DNA of 64,000 nucleotides from Clostridium ihumii AP5 (GTDB taxonomy: Bacteria > Bacillota > Clostridia > Clostridiales > Clostridiaceae). Location of the stretch: positions 124,001 through 188,000 of the forward strand of contig NZ_CCAT010000043.1 of the NCBI RefSeq assembly GCF_000612845.1, given 5' to 3'. Within the stretch, counting starts at the first letter, position 1. Every line of letters starts with the position of its first letter. Made by a program: the position numbers and the translations under genes. The notes beneath the pieces are model-generated. The model was not told where the DNA came from and made no database searches. It worked only from the letters and a program-made list of their open reading frames with translations. Below, in pieces: positions 18,032-25,916 of this stretch.

Positions 18032-19762
18032 ATGATGATAGATAAACGATTGATAAACTTATGCAAAGATTCGAAAAAATATATTAACTTTACAGTTCTA
18101 GTGAATTGGATATCTATAATATGCAATATAGGTATTATTACTATTATAGGTAATATAATAAATGATTTGGCTAATTTGAATGTAATAGATACAAGAAAAT
18201 TTATTATTATAGCACTTTTTCTCATTATTAGATTTATAAGTAGTTTAAGTAGTGGATATTTTTCATACAAGGCATCTTCAAATGTAAAAGTTACGCTAAG
18301 AGATATGATTTACAGAAAGCTTCTAAAGCTAGGATTAAATTATAATGAGGTTATGTCAACTTCTTCAATTGTACAAGCATCTATAGAAGGGGTTGAGCAA
18401 TTAGAAATATATTTTGGTAAATACTTGCCACAACTATTTTACTCACTTATAGCACCGCTTACTTTATTTATTGTTATATCATTTATATCAATTAAGTCAG
18501 CAGTAGTTTTTATAATATCAGTTCCACTTATTCCAATTTCAATAATAGCAATTATGAAGATTGCAAAAAAAATATTAAAGAAATATTGGGGTATATACTC
18601 AAATTTAGGTGATACTTTTCTTGAGAATCTTCAAGGATTAACTACTCTAAAAGTTTTTAATGTTGATGATATTAAACATAAAAAAATGAATGATGAAGCA
18701 GAGAATTTTAGAAAAATAACAATGAAAGTTTTAAGAATGCAACTTAATTCAATAACTATTATGGACTTAATAGCGTTCTTAGGAGCTAGTATAGGTTCTA
18801 TTGTAGCAATAAATGAATTTTTGAATGGTAGGCTGACTATTGGAGAAGTAGTTGTGATAATATTATTATCTTCAGAATTTTTTATACCACTAAGACTTTT
18901 AGGTTCTTTCTTTCATGTGGCAATGAATGGTATAGCTGCGTCAGAAAAAATATTTAAGTTATTAGATGCAAAAGAGCTTGAAAAAGAGAATTTTAATATG
19001 AAAAATGAATTATGTGACTTAAATATAAATATTAAGAATATAAGTTTTAGTTATGATAAGGAGAGAAAAGTTATAGATAATGTTTCAATGAAGTTTGCTA
19101 AAGGTACTTTTACTGCAATAGTAGGTAAAAGTGGTTCGGGGAAAAGCACTATTGCATCGTTGATTTTAAACACGTATAAAGTAGATAATGGAAAAATTCT
19201 ATTTAATTCTATTGATATAGATGATTTAAGTTTTGATAATATATATGAGAAAATCACACTTATAAGCACTAATTCATACATATTTAATGGAACAATATTA
19301 GATAATTTACTTATGGCAAAGGATGATGCAACTAAAGAGGAAATTAATAGAGCACTAGAGTTATCTAATTTGAAAGAATTTATAAACACATTAAAAGATG
19401 GATTACACACTAAAACTGGAGAGAACGGAAATTTATTATCTGGAGGTCAAAAACAAAGATTAGCTTTAGCTAGGGCTATTTTATCTAATAGGGAAGTTAT
19501 GATTTTTGATGAAGCAACTTCTAATATAGATGTTGAGTCTGAAGAACTAACTTTAGATTCAATAAATAAATTGTCTAAAGAAAAAACTATAATTATGATT
19601 TCTCACAGATTACAAAATGTTAAAAATGCAGATAAAATTTATGTTATGAAAAATGGAAAAGTTGTTGAAGAAGGAGATCATCATACTTTATTAAGCTTAA
19701 AAAATGAGTATTATAAAATGATTGAAAATCAAAAAAAATTAGAGAGAAAGGAGGCAATATAA
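18032..19762 (+). CDS. ABC exporter subunit A (permease-ATPase), Fur-regulated
   Basis: A 576-residue protein with a six-helix permease domain (about 15-310) and an ATPase domain: Walker A GKSGSGKST, signature LSGGQKQR, Walker B VMIFDEATSN, H-loop ISHR. It resembles subunits of heterodimeric exporters such as CydDC (thiol export) and siderophore-related IrtAB/YbtPQ pairs. The Fur box upstream argues for an iron-linked substrate; that is inference. The coding region overlaps the next gene by one base (TAATG), so the two should be translated together. ATG 18032 is chosen; ATG 18035 is equally possible, both behind GAGGTGAT. Confidence 0.88.
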   Translation: MMIDKRLINLCKDSKKYINFTVLVNWISIICNIGIITIIGNIINDLANLNVIDTRKFIIIALFLIIRFISSLSSGYFSYKASSNVKVTLRDMIYRKLLKLGLNYNEVMSTSSIVQASIEGVEQLEIYFGKYLPQLFYSLIAPLTLFIVISFISIKSAVVFIISVPLIPISIIAIMKIAKKILKKYWGIYSNLGDTFLENLQGLTTLKVFNVDDIKHKKMNDEAENFRKITMKVLRMQLNSITIMDLIAFLGASIGSIVAINEFLNGRLTIGEVVVIILLSSEFFIPLRLLGSFFHVAMNGIAASEKIFKLLDAKELEKENFNMKNELCDLNINIKNISFSYDKERKVIDNVSMKFAKGTFTAIVGKSGSGKSTIASLILNTYKVDNGKILFNSIDIDDLSFDNIYEKITLISTNSYIFNGTILDNLLMAKDDATKEEINRALELSNLKEFINTLKDGLHTKTGENGNLLSGGQKQRLALARAILSNREVMIFDEATSNIDVESEELTLDSINKLSKEKTIIMISHRLQNVKNADKIYVMKNGKVVEEGDHHTLLSLKNEYYKMIENQKKLERKEAI

Positions 19763-21477
19763 TGGAAAGACAATCTGGATTCAAAATAATGAAAAGATTA
19801 ATTAAAGAATTAAAACCATTAATACCTTTTATGGTTTTAACAATATCCATGGGGGTTTTAGGATTTTTAGCTGCAATAAGTATAACAACTTTTGGAGCAG
19901 TTGCCATTGGTACAATCATTGATTCTAATGGAATAGATGCTATATCTCTAGCAACACCAGTATTAAATTATAAAATGATTAATATAACTTTTACAAGTTC
20001 AATTATAATTATGATAATATGTGCAATTTTAAGGGGACCTTTAAGATATATAGAACAGTTATCAGGTCATTATATTGCTTTTAAAATATTAGCTATACTT
20101 AGGGATAAGGTGTTTAAAGCATTAAGAAAACTTGCTCCTGCAAAATTAGAAAATAAGGAAAAAGGGAATTTAGTGTCTATTATAACATCGGATATAGAAT
20201 TACTAGAAGTTTTTTATGCACATACAATAGCACCTATAGCAATTGCCATAATAACAAATTTTATAATAACAATAATATTATGGAATATACATATGTATTA
20301 TGGAATGATTGCTTTGATATTTTTTATAATTGTAGGTTTTATAATACCTTATACAACATCTAAATTTGCTAAACAATCAGGAGTTGAATATAGAAGCGCA
20401 TTTGGAGATGCAAATTCATATATGTTAGATTCATTGAGAGGATTAAAAGAAATATTAATTTATAAAAATGGAAATGAAAGATTAAACAAAATACATAATA
20501 AATCTATAAACTTAAATGAAAAGCAAAAAACAATAAAGAATCACGAAGGAATAGTTAGAGCAATTACTGATCTTACAATTATGAGCTCTATATTAGTCTT
20601 TTTATTTGTGGGAAGTCATTTGCTTTATAAGGGAGAAATTACATTATCTATACTAATAATAGCAATAGTTATTATAGCTTCATCTTTTGGGCCGGTAGTT
20701 GCACTAAGCAATTTATCAAATAATTTAATATTTACATTGGCTTCTGCTGAAAGGCTATTTAATATTTTAGATGAAAATCCAGAAGTTGAAGAAGTTTTTG
20801 GTGATTGTGATCTGAATTCATTAAATATTATTTATGAAGATGTATCATTTAAATATGATAATAGAAAAGAGATATTAAAAGATGTAAATATAAATATAAA
20901 AAAAAGAGATAAGATATCTATAGTTGGTGAGAGTGGAATAGGAAAAAGTACATTTGCAAAATTACTTATGAGATTTTTTGATGTAAATAAGGGGAATGTA
21001 ACTTTAGGTAATGTAAACCTAAAAGAATTACCTACAAATACTTTAAGAAAAAATCAAGTATTAATGAGTCAAGAAACTTTTCTTTTTAATGAAAGTATAG
21101 AAGAAAATATAAAGATTGCATCAATAAATGCAAATCATGAAGAAGTAGTGGATGCTGCAAAAAAAGCGTCTATACATGATTTTATAATATCTTTACCTAA
21201 AGGATATGAAACTATTGTAGGAGAGTTAGGTGGCAATCTTTCGTCAGGAGAAAAACAAAGAATTGGACTTGCTAGAACATTTTTAAGTAAGGCTGAAATA
21301 ATCATATTAGATGAACCAACTAGCAATTTAGATACTTTAAATGAAGGTGAAGTATTAAATGCAATAAATCACAATATAAAAGATAAAACTATAGTTCTAA
21401 TTACACATAGAAAATCTACAGAAGCTATAACCAATAAAATATTTAAACTAGAAAATAAAAAATTAAGTGAACTGTAA
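19762..21477 (+). CDS. ABC exporter subunit B (permease-ATPase), partner of subunit A
   Basis: A 571-residue permease-ATPase with Walker A GESGIGKST, signature LSSGEKQR, Walker B IIILDEPTSN and H-loop ITHRK. The start ATG overlaps the stop of subunit A, and GGAGG lies eight bases upstream. One-base overlap, similar length and complementary order point to an obligate heterodimer. The signature has SSG where the usual form is SGG, a mild deviation that may make the two ATP sites unequal. A CydC-like role and an iron-siderophore role are both possible. Confidence 0.88.
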   Translation: MERQSGFKIMKRLIKELKPLIPFMVLTISMGVLGFLAAISITTFGAVAIGTIIDSNGIDAISLATPVLNYKMINITFTSSIIIMIICAILRGPLRYIEQLSGHYIAFKILAILRDKVFKALRKLAPAKLENKEKGNLVSIITSDIELLEVFYAHTIAPIAIAIITNFIITIILWNIHMYYGMIALIFFIIVGFIIPYTTSKFAKQSGVEYRSAFGDANSYMLDSLRGLKEILIYKNGNERLNKIHNKSINLNEKQKTIKNHEGIVRAITDLTIMSSILVFLFVGSHLLYKGEITLSILIIAIVIIASSFGPVVALSNLSNNLIFTLASAERLFNILDENPEVEEVFGDCDLNSLNIIYEDVSFKYDNRKEILKDVNINIKKRDKISIVGESGIGKSTFAKLLMRFFDVNKGNVTLGNVNLKELPTNTLRKNQVLMSQETFLFNESIEENIKIASINANHEEVVDAAKKASIHDFIISLPKGYETIVGELGGNLSSGEKQRIGLARTFLSKAEIIILDEPTSNLDTLNEGEVLNAINHNIKDKTIVLITHRKSTEAITNKIFKLENKKLSEL

Positions 21478-21514
21478 CAAGAATTTTAAATTAAATAGAC
21501 ATTATGGGGGAGAA

Positions 21515-21931
21515 ATGAATAAAATAAAAAAATATATTTATATAGTAGTGGGAATTATTGCTTTTACATTAGGAACAATAGGGGTTATACTGCCTATTCT
21601 TCCTACAACTCCTTTTTATCTTTTAGCATCATTTTGTTTTGTTAGAGGATCGAAAAGATTTGATGATTGGTTTAAAAATACAAAACTTTATAAAAAACAT
21701 TTAGAAAGCTTTGTAAATGAAAAGTCTATGACGTTAAAAGAAAAAATATGCATATTACTTTTTGCAGATACAATGATTTTAATTCCTATTATAATAGTAG
21801 ATTCGATTCATGTTAGAATATTTTTAATATCATTAATAATAATAAAACTTTATTATTTTATATTTAAAATTAAAACAGTTAAGAAAAACAATCAAAAAAG
21901 TATTGTGAAAGGTAATGATTATATTGAATAG
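21515..21931 (+). CDS. DUF454 (YbaN family) small membrane protein
   Basis: A 138-residue protein with the DUF454 signature: GTIGVILPILPTTPFYLLASFCF followed by FVRGSKRFDDWF and a C-terminal hydrophobic pair of helices. The function of the family is unknown; members are often found near iron and haem genes. The start is ATG 21515 behind GGGGGAG (21506-21512); an upstream in-frame ATG overlaps the preceding gene. It lies 37 bases after the ABC pair, inside the Fur-controlled unit. Confidence 0.88.
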   Translation: MNKIKKYIYIVVGIIAFTLGTIGVILPILPTTPFYLLASFCFVRGSKRFDDWFKNTKLYKKHLESFVNEKSMTLKEKICILLFADTMILIPIIIVDSIHVRIFLISLIIIKLYYFIFKIKTVKKNNQKSIVKGNDYIE

Positions 21932-22217
21932 AATTGAAAAAGAAAAAAATATTGTGGAAGTTATGATTAAACTTTATTGTAGAAAAAATCATGGAATTAA
22001 AAATGAATTATGTAAAGAATGTAGTGAACTTCTAAAATACGCACATACAAGGTTAAAATATTGCAAGTTCGGAAATGAGAAAACGTCTTGTAGTAAGTGT
22101 ACTATACATTGTTATAAACCTGAAATGAAACTTAAAATAAAGGAAGTTATGAAGTTTTCAGGACCGCGTTTATTGTTTTATCATCCTTATGAGTTTATAA
22201 GACATATATTTAAATAA
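21915..22217 (+). CDS. YgbA-like protein (nitrous oxide-stimulated promoter family)
   Basis: A 100-residue cysteine-rich protein: LYCRKNHG, LCKECSELLKYAHTRLKYCKFG, KTSCSKCTIHCYKPEM, and a C-terminal SGPRLLFYHPYEFIRH that is diagnostic of the YgbA_NO family. The conserved Cys residues suggest a metal or Fe-S site. Family members are associated with nitric-oxide stress and regrowth under iron limitation. It overlaps the DUF454 gene by 17 bases. ATG 21915 is very close to its SD (AAAGG); TTG 21924 is the alternative start. Confidence 0.85.
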   Translation: MIILNRIEKEKNIVEVMIKLYCRKNHGIKNELCKECSELLKYAHTRLKYCKFGNEKTSCSKCTIHCYKPEMKLKIKEVMKFSGPRLLFYHPYEFIRHIFK

Positions 22218-22244
22218 AATTTGTAGTTGAATTAAAAACAATAG

Positions 22245-22284
22245 TACTTTATAATAATTATTAAATAATAATTATTATAAAGTA
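22245..22284 (+). promoter_or_regulatory. 19-bp perfect hairpin abutting the DUF2871 ribosome site
   Basis: TACTTTATAATAATTATTA and its exact reverse complement are separated by two bases (AA), ending right at the AAGGAG of the next gene. There is no T-run after it, so it is not a simple terminator. It may be an operator or an RNA hairpin that protects or tunes translation of the gene downstream. Confidence 0.6.
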
Positions 22285-22294
22285 AGGAGAAAAT

Positions 22295-22696
22295 ATGAAG
22301 AAATTTGCTAACTTATCATTTTTATATTTAATATTAGGTCTTATAGGTGGCGTATTTTATAGAGAGTTCACAAAGTTTAATGACTTTAATGGACAAACTG
22401 TATTGAAGTCAATACATCCACATTTGTTGGTTTTAGGTTTTATATTTTTTATAATAGTACTTATTCTTGAAAAAAATTTTAGTATAAGTAAGTATAAGAA
22501 ATTTAATATTTGGTTTATGTCATATAATATATCATTAATTCTAGTTGTGATTATGTTAATTTTAAGAGGAATACTTCAAGTTATGAATAAAGATTTTGTA
22601 GGCTTAAGTCATATGGCTGGTACAACTCATGCAATGCTAGGTATATGTATGATTTGGTTTGGAGTAATTATTAAAAATTTAGATTTTAATAATTAA
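22295..22696 (+). CDS. DUF2871 family membrane protein
   Basis: A 133-residue protein with four hydrophobic helices. FLYLILGLIGGVFYREFTKF, SIHPHLLVLGFIFF and GTTHAMLGICMIWFG are typical of DUF2871, a family with conserved His residues (HPH, GLSHMAGTTHAM) reminiscent of haem-binding membrane proteins of the NorB/CcoN type. No function is established. Start ATG 22295 behind AAGGAG, just after the 19-bp hairpin. It may be the last gene of the Fur unit or separately transcribed. Confidence 0.78.
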   Translation: MKKFANLSFLYLILGLIGGVFYREFTKFNDFNGQTVLKSIHPHLLVLGFIFFIIVLILEKNFSISKYKKFNIWFMSYNISLILVVIMLILRGILQVMNKDFVGLSHMAGTTHAMLGICMIWFGVIIKNLDFNN

Positions 22697-22711
22697 AATT
22701 TAAAAATAGTA

Positions 22712-22847
22712 TTGCATTTAGTAATATATGTGTTATAATTAATTCATAATGAAAAAAGATTTACAAAGATAAATACATTTCTCCTAATATAAATTAGAGA
22801 GTATATATTAATCAACAGAAATCTTTAATTTTAAGGAGGAATATACA
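22712..22847 (+). promoter_or_regulatory. Promoter and structured leader of zinc-ribbon copy 1
   Basis: TTGCAT (22712-22717), 16 bases, TATAAT (22734-22739). The leader has closing helix AAAGATTT (22755-22762) with AAATCTTT (22819-22826), an inner hairpin TTCTC-c-TAAT/ATTAGAGAG (22779-22801), then SD AAGGAGG (22833-22839). TTTCTCCT (22778-22785), the 5' arm of the inner hairpin, can pair instead with AGGAGGAA over the SD, so two folds exclude each other. Confidence 0.75.
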
Positions 22848-23000
22848 ATGGCAGATAGAACATTAGTATGCAAAGATTGCGGACAAGAATTCGTATTCAC
22901 AGAAGGAGAACAAGAATTCTACAAAGAAAAAGGATTCGATAACGATCCTGTAAGATGTGCAGATTGCAGAAGAGCAAGAAAACAACAAAACAGAAGATAA
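22848..23000 (+). CDS. Zinc-ribbon microprotein, tandem copy 1 of 7
   Basis: A 50-residue protein beginning MADRTLVCKDCGQEFVF. It carries two Cys pairs (C8/C11 and C37/C40) that should bind one zinc, an acidic middle (EGEQEFYKEKGFDNDP) and a basic tail (RRARKQQNRR). This matches the family described as probable zinc-ribbon domain (zf_Tbcl-like), of unknown role; the basic tail suggests nucleic-acid or ribosome contact. ATG 22848 sits behind AAGGAGG. The gene is one of seven tandem copies, each with its own promoter, leader and terminator. It is too short for usual ORF cut-offs. Confidence 0.93.
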   Translation: MADRTLVCKDCGQEFVFTEGEQEFYKEKGFDNDPVRCADCRRARKQQNRR

Positions 23001-23015
23001 TTAAATATTTTCATA

Positions 23016-23051
23016 AAAAGCTATAAGAGTAATCTTATAGCTTTTGTTTTT
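23016..23051 (+). terminator. Terminator of zinc-ribbon copy 1
   Basis: AAAAGCTATAAGA-GTAA-TCTTATAGCTTTT and T-run. Confidence 0.92.
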
Positions 23052-23121
23052 ATTATAATAAGTTTTAAATGTTAAAATAAATAATTATTAAAAATATTTT
23101 TTTAGAACTGAATATAAATAC

Positions 23122-23259
23122 TTGAATTAAATTTTAAATATGATATAATGAATACATAGTTTAAAAAAGGTTTACAAAGAAAGATAGATTTCTCCTAATA
23201 CAAATTAGAGAATATATATTAATCAACGTAAAATCTTTAATTTTAAGGAGGAATATACA
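23122..23259 (+). promoter_or_regulatory. Promoter and structured leader of zinc-ribbon copy 2
   Basis: TTGAAT (23122-23127), 16 bases, extended TGATATAAT (23141-23149). The leader has closing helix AAAGGTTTAC with GTAAAATCTTT; a G-U pair here replaces the A-U of copy 1, and GTAAA/TTTAC extends it. The same inner hairpin TTCTC-c-TAAT/ATTAGAGAA is present, and the anti-SD to SD alternative is conserved. Confidence 0.75.
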
Positions 23260-23412
23260 ATGGCAGATAGAACATTAGTATGCAAAGATTGCGGTAAAGA
23301 ATTCGTATTCACAGAAGGAGAACAAGAATTCTACAAAGAAAAAGGATTCGATAACGATCCTGTAAGATGTGCAGATTGCAGAAGAGCAAGAAAACAACAA
23401 AACAGAAGATAA
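23260..23412 (+). CDS. Zinc-ribbon microprotein, tandem copy 2 of 7
   Basis: 50 residues, identical to copy 1 except Gln13 to Lys (CGKEFVF). All four zinc-ligand cysteines are kept. ATG 23260 behind AAGGAGG. Confidence 0.93.
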   Translation: MADRTLVCKDCGKEFVFTEGEQEFYKEKGFDNDPVRCADCRRARKQQNRR

Positions 23413-23426
23413 TTAAATATTTTCAT

Positions 23427-23464
23427 AAAAAGCTATAAGAATAATCTTATAGCTTTTGTTTTTA
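23427..23464 (+). terminator. Terminator of zinc-ribbon copy 2
   Basis: AAAAGCTATAAGA-ATAA-TCTTATAGCTTTT and T-run; one loop base differs from copy 1. Confidence 0.92.
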
Positions 23465-23515
23465 TTATTAAATAAATAATTATTGAAAAAATTTTTAAAA
23501 ACTGAATATAAATAC

Positions 23516-23651
23516 TTGAATTAATTTAAAAATATGATATAATCAATTTAAATTAAAAAAAGGTTTACGTAGATGAATACATTTCTCCTAATATAAATTA
23601 GAGAATATATATTAATCAACAGAAATCTTTAATTTTAAGGAGGAATATACA
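23516..23651 (+). promoter_or_regulatory. Promoter and structured leader of zinc-ribbon copy 3
   Basis: TTGAAT (23516-23521), 16 bases, extended TGATATAAT (23535-23543). The closing helix is AAAGGTTT with AAATCTTT; the bases between it and the inner hairpin differ (ACGTAGATGAATACA) while the hairpin and SD are unchanged. Confidence 0.72.
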
Positions 23652-23804
23652 ATGGCAGATAGAACAATAGTATGCAAAGATTGCGGTAAAGAATTCATAT
23701 TCACAGAAGGAGAACAAGAATTCTACAAAGAAAAAGGATTTGATAACGATCCTGTAAGATGCCCAGATTGCAGAAGAGCAAGAAAACAACAAAATAGAAG
23801 ATAA
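23652..23804 (+). CDS. Zinc-ribbon microprotein, tandem copy 3 of 7
   Basis: 50 residues: the variant type MADRTIVCKDCGKEFIF with Pro38 (CPDC in place of CADC). Identical in protein to copy 7. ATG 23652 behind AAGGAGG. Confidence 0.93.
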   Translation: MADRTIVCKDCGKEFIFTEGEQEFYKEKGFDNDPVRCPDCRRARKQQNRR

Positions 23805-23820
23805 TTAAATATTTTCATAG

Positions 23821-23855
23821 AAAGCTATAAGAGTAATCTTATAGCTTTTATTTTT
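23821..23855 (+). terminator. Terminator of zinc-ribbon copy 3
   Basis: AAAGCTATAAGA-GTAA-TCTTATAGCTTTT, then ATTTTT. Confidence 0.9.
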
Positions 23856-23880
23856 AAAAAAAATTATAAAAATAGAAATA

Positions 23881-23945
23881 ACTTGCAACTTTAGCATAAT
23901 CATTTAATAAAGATGTTGTCTAAATTTTGAATTTAAAAAACTATA
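23881..23945. repeat. Degenerate MITE-like fragment, copy 3
   Basis: ACTTGCAACTTTAGCATAAT, CATTTAATAAAGATGTTGTC and TTTTGAATTTAAAAAACTATA follow the order of the element's right half seen at 28419-28496. Strongly degraded. Confidence 0.4.
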
Positions 23946-23969
23946 ATACAAAATATAAAAATAAAATGC

Positions 23970-24109
23970 TTGCATTAATATATGTTCATATGGTATAATA
24001 AACACATAATTTAAAAAAGGTTTACAAAGAAAGATAGATTTCTCCTAATAAAAATTAGAGAATATATATTAATCAACGTAAAATCTTTAATTTTAAGGAG
24101 GAATATACA
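23970..24109 (+). promoter_or_regulatory. Promoter and structured leader of zinc-ribbon copy 4
   Basis: TTGCAT (23970-23975), 18 bases, TATAAT (23994-23999) with upstream TG. Leader as in copy 2 (AAAGGTTTAC / GTAAAATCTTT), inner hairpin loop AAAA. Confidence 0.75.
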
Positions 24110-24262
24110 ATGGCAGATAGAACATTAGTATGCAAAGATTGCGGACAAGAATTCGTATTCACAGAAGGAGAACAAGAATTCTACAAAGAAAAAGGATTCG
24201 ATAATGATCCTGTAAGATGTGCAGATTGCAGAAGAGCAAGAAAACAACAAAACAGAAGATAA
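24110..24262 (+). CDS. Zinc-ribbon microprotein, tandem copy 4 of 7
   Basis: 50 residues, same protein as copy 1 (CGQEFVF, CADC), with a synonymous change at the Asn-Asp stretch (AAT for AAC). ATG 24110 behind AAGGAGG. Confidence 0.93.
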   Translation: MADRTLVCKDCGQEFVFTEGEQEFYKEKGFDNDPVRCADCRRARKQQNRR

Positions 24263-24275
24263 TTAATATTTTCAT

Positions 24276-24311
24276 AAAAAGCTATAAGAGTAATCTTATA
24301 GCTTTTGTTTT
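24276..24311 (+). terminator. Terminator of zinc-ribbon copy 4
   Basis: AAAAGCTATAAGA-GTAA-TCTTATAGCTTTT and T-run. Confidence 0.92.
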
Positions 24312-24430
24312 TACATAAATATTTTGAGTTTAAACTATTATTTATTTCAATTTGTATAAAGAGTAAAAAATTAATTTAAAGTAGTAACTCTACAAAGAAA
24401 AAGTAAATATAAAATTTTACTTTAAAGTAC

Positions 24431-24570
24431 TTGCATTAAACTATATACTTATGATATAATAAATACATAATTTAAAAAAGGTTTACAAAGAAAGATAGAT
24501 TTCTCCTAATACAAATTAGAGAATATATATTAATCAACGTAAAATCTTTAATTTTAAGGAGGAATATACA
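24431..24570 (+). promoter_or_regulatory. Promoter and structured leader of zinc-ribbon copy 5
   Basis: TTGCAT (24431-24436), 18 bases, TATAAT (24455-24460) with TG two bases upstream. Leader nearly identical to copy 2. Confidence 0.75.
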
Positions 24571-24723
24571 ATGGCAGATAGAACATTAGTATGCAAAGAT
24601 TGCGGACAAGAATTCGTATTCACAGAAGGAGAACAAGAATTCTACAAAGAAAAAGGATTCGATAACGATCCTGTAAGATGTGCAGATTGCAGAAGAGCAA
24701 GAAAACAACAAAACAGAAGATAA
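24571..24723 (+). CDS. Zinc-ribbon microprotein, tandem copy 5 of 7
   Basis: 50 residues, same protein as copy 1. ATG 24571 behind AAGGAGG. Confidence 0.93.
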   Translation: MADRTLVCKDCGQEFVFTEGEQEFYKEKGFDNDPVRCADCRRARKQQNRR

Positions 24724-24737
24724 TTAAATATTTTCAT

Positions 24738-24775
24738 AAAAAGCTATAAGAGTAATCTTATAGCTTTTGTTTTTA
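24738..24775 (+). terminator. Terminator of zinc-ribbon copy 5
   Basis: AAAAGCTATAAGA-GTAA-TCTTATAGCTTTT and T-run. Confidence 0.92.
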
Positions 24776-24884
24776 CATATTAAATGAAATTAGTTGAACT
24801 TTTAAGGATGTAATAATACTTATGTATGTATTTGAAACTAAAGCAATAATTAAATGTAAACTTAAAATTTAGAGTTAGCATTAA

Positions 24885-25073
24885 CTATAGGGTTACAAGT
24901 TCAAATTCAAAATAACAAATTTAAATATTAAAAGCGAAGCGAGTAATATTCACCATAACTATTCACTTTTCACTCTTAGTTCTTAATTGGTTTCAACCAT
25001 GATATCAGAATAAACTGTAAGATTAGTATTATTATTTGAGAAAGACATTACTTTTAATTTGGAACCCTATAAG
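24885..25073. repeat. MITE-like element, copy 4 (both ends visible)
   Basis: The left end CTATAGGGTTACAAGTTCAA (24885-24904) is inverted at the right end (TTTAATTTGGAACCCTATAAG, to 25073). The interior holds AAAAGCGAAGCGAGTAATAT, TCACCATAACTATTCACTTT and AGAATAAACTGTAAG blocks shared with the other copies. About 190 bp, non-coding, inserted between zinc-ribbon units 5 and 6. It is the clearest copy in the window. Confidence 0.7.
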
Positions 25074-25162
25074 ATATTTTATTAAAATGTGAATTGATAT
25101 AGATTTAAATAATTTATATTAAATTTAAATTAAAATAAAAAAAGACAAATTTTAAAAAACAC

Positions 25163-25302
25163 TTGCATTAATATATATACATATGATACAATAAATACAT
25201 AATTTAAAAAAGGTTTACAAAGAAAGATAGATTTCTCCTAATAAAAATTAGAGAGTATATATTAATCAACGTAAAATCTTTAATTTTAAGGAGGAATATA
25301 CA
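25163..25302 (+). promoter_or_regulatory. Promoter and structured leader of zinc-ribbon copy 6
   Basis: TTGCAT (25163-25168), 18 bases, TACAAT (25187-25192) with TG upstream. Leader with AAAGGTTTAC / GTAAAATCTTT helix, inner hairpin loop AAAA, same SD. Confidence 0.75.
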
Positions 25303-25455
25303 ATGGCAGATAGAACATTAGTATGCAAAGATTGCGGACAAGAATTCGTATTCACAGAAGGAGAACAAGAATTCTACAAAGAAAAAGGATTCGATAACGA
25401 TCCTGTAAGATGTGCAGATTGCAGAAGAGCAAGAAAACAACAAAATAGAAGATAA
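25303..25455 (+). CDS. Zinc-ribbon microprotein, tandem copy 6 of 7
   Basis: 50 residues, same protein as copy 1. ATG 25303 behind AAGGAGG. Confidence 0.93.
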   Translation: MADRTLVCKDCGQEFVFTEGEQEFYKEKGFDNDPVRCADCRRARKQQNRR

Positions 25456-25471
25456 TTAAATATTTTCATAG

Positions 25472-25504
25472 AAAAACTACAAGCATTCCTTGTAGTTTTT
25501 TATT
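25472..25504 (+). terminator. Terminator of zinc-ribbon copy 6
   Basis: AAAAACTACAAG-CATTC-CTTGTAGTTTTTT. The stem sequence differs from copies 1-5 but stays fully paired. Confidence 0.9.
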
Positions 25505-25612
25505 ATTTTTAGAAAGTTATTTATAAAAATAAATTTCTAAAAGTTAAAATAAAATGAATCAATATTGTTTTCTATAATGTTGAAATTTTAAAATAAATTT
25601 TCCATAAACTAC

Positions 25613-25749
25613 TTGTAATAATAATAAAACGTGTTATAATTAATACATAATTTAAAAAAAGTTTTACAAAGATAAATACATTTCTCCTAATATAAATTAG
25701 AGAATATATTAACTTATGTAAAATCTTTAATTTTAAGGAGGAATATACA
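25613..25749 (+). promoter_or_regulatory. Promoter and structured leader of zinc-ribbon copy 7
   Basis: TTGTAA (25613-25618), 16 bases, TATAAT (25635-25640). The closing helix is AAAGTTTTAC with GTAAAATCTTT: the changed 5' strand gives GTAAAA/TTTTAC plus CTTT/AAAG with the bulge moved. Two bases of spacing before it are lost relative to other copies. Inner hairpin and SD conserved. Confidence 0.73.
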
Positions 25750-25902
25750 ATGGCAGATAGAACAATAGTATGCAAAGATTGCGGTAAAGAATTCATATTC
25801 ACAGAAGGAGAACAAGAATTCTACAAAGAAAAAGGATTCGATAACGATCCTGTAAGATGCCCAGATTGCAGAAGAGCAAGAAAACAACAAAATAGAAGAT
25901 AA
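25750..25902 (+). CDS. Zinc-ribbon microprotein, tandem copy 7 of 7
   Basis: 50 residues, identical to copy 3 (TIVC, CGKEFIF, CPDC). ATG 25750 behind AAGGAGG. Last unit, convergent with glnA. Confidence 0.93.
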   Translation: MADRTIVCKDCGKEFIFTEGEQEFYKEKGFDNDPVRCPDCRRARKQQNRR

Positions 25903-25916
25903 TTAAAATATTTTCA

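Noticed and set aside
25572-25802. 76-residue minus-strand ORF over zinc-ribbon copy 7 and its leader
   Set aside because: It runs through the conserved promoter and leader of copy 7 in antisense and has no equivalent over the other copies.
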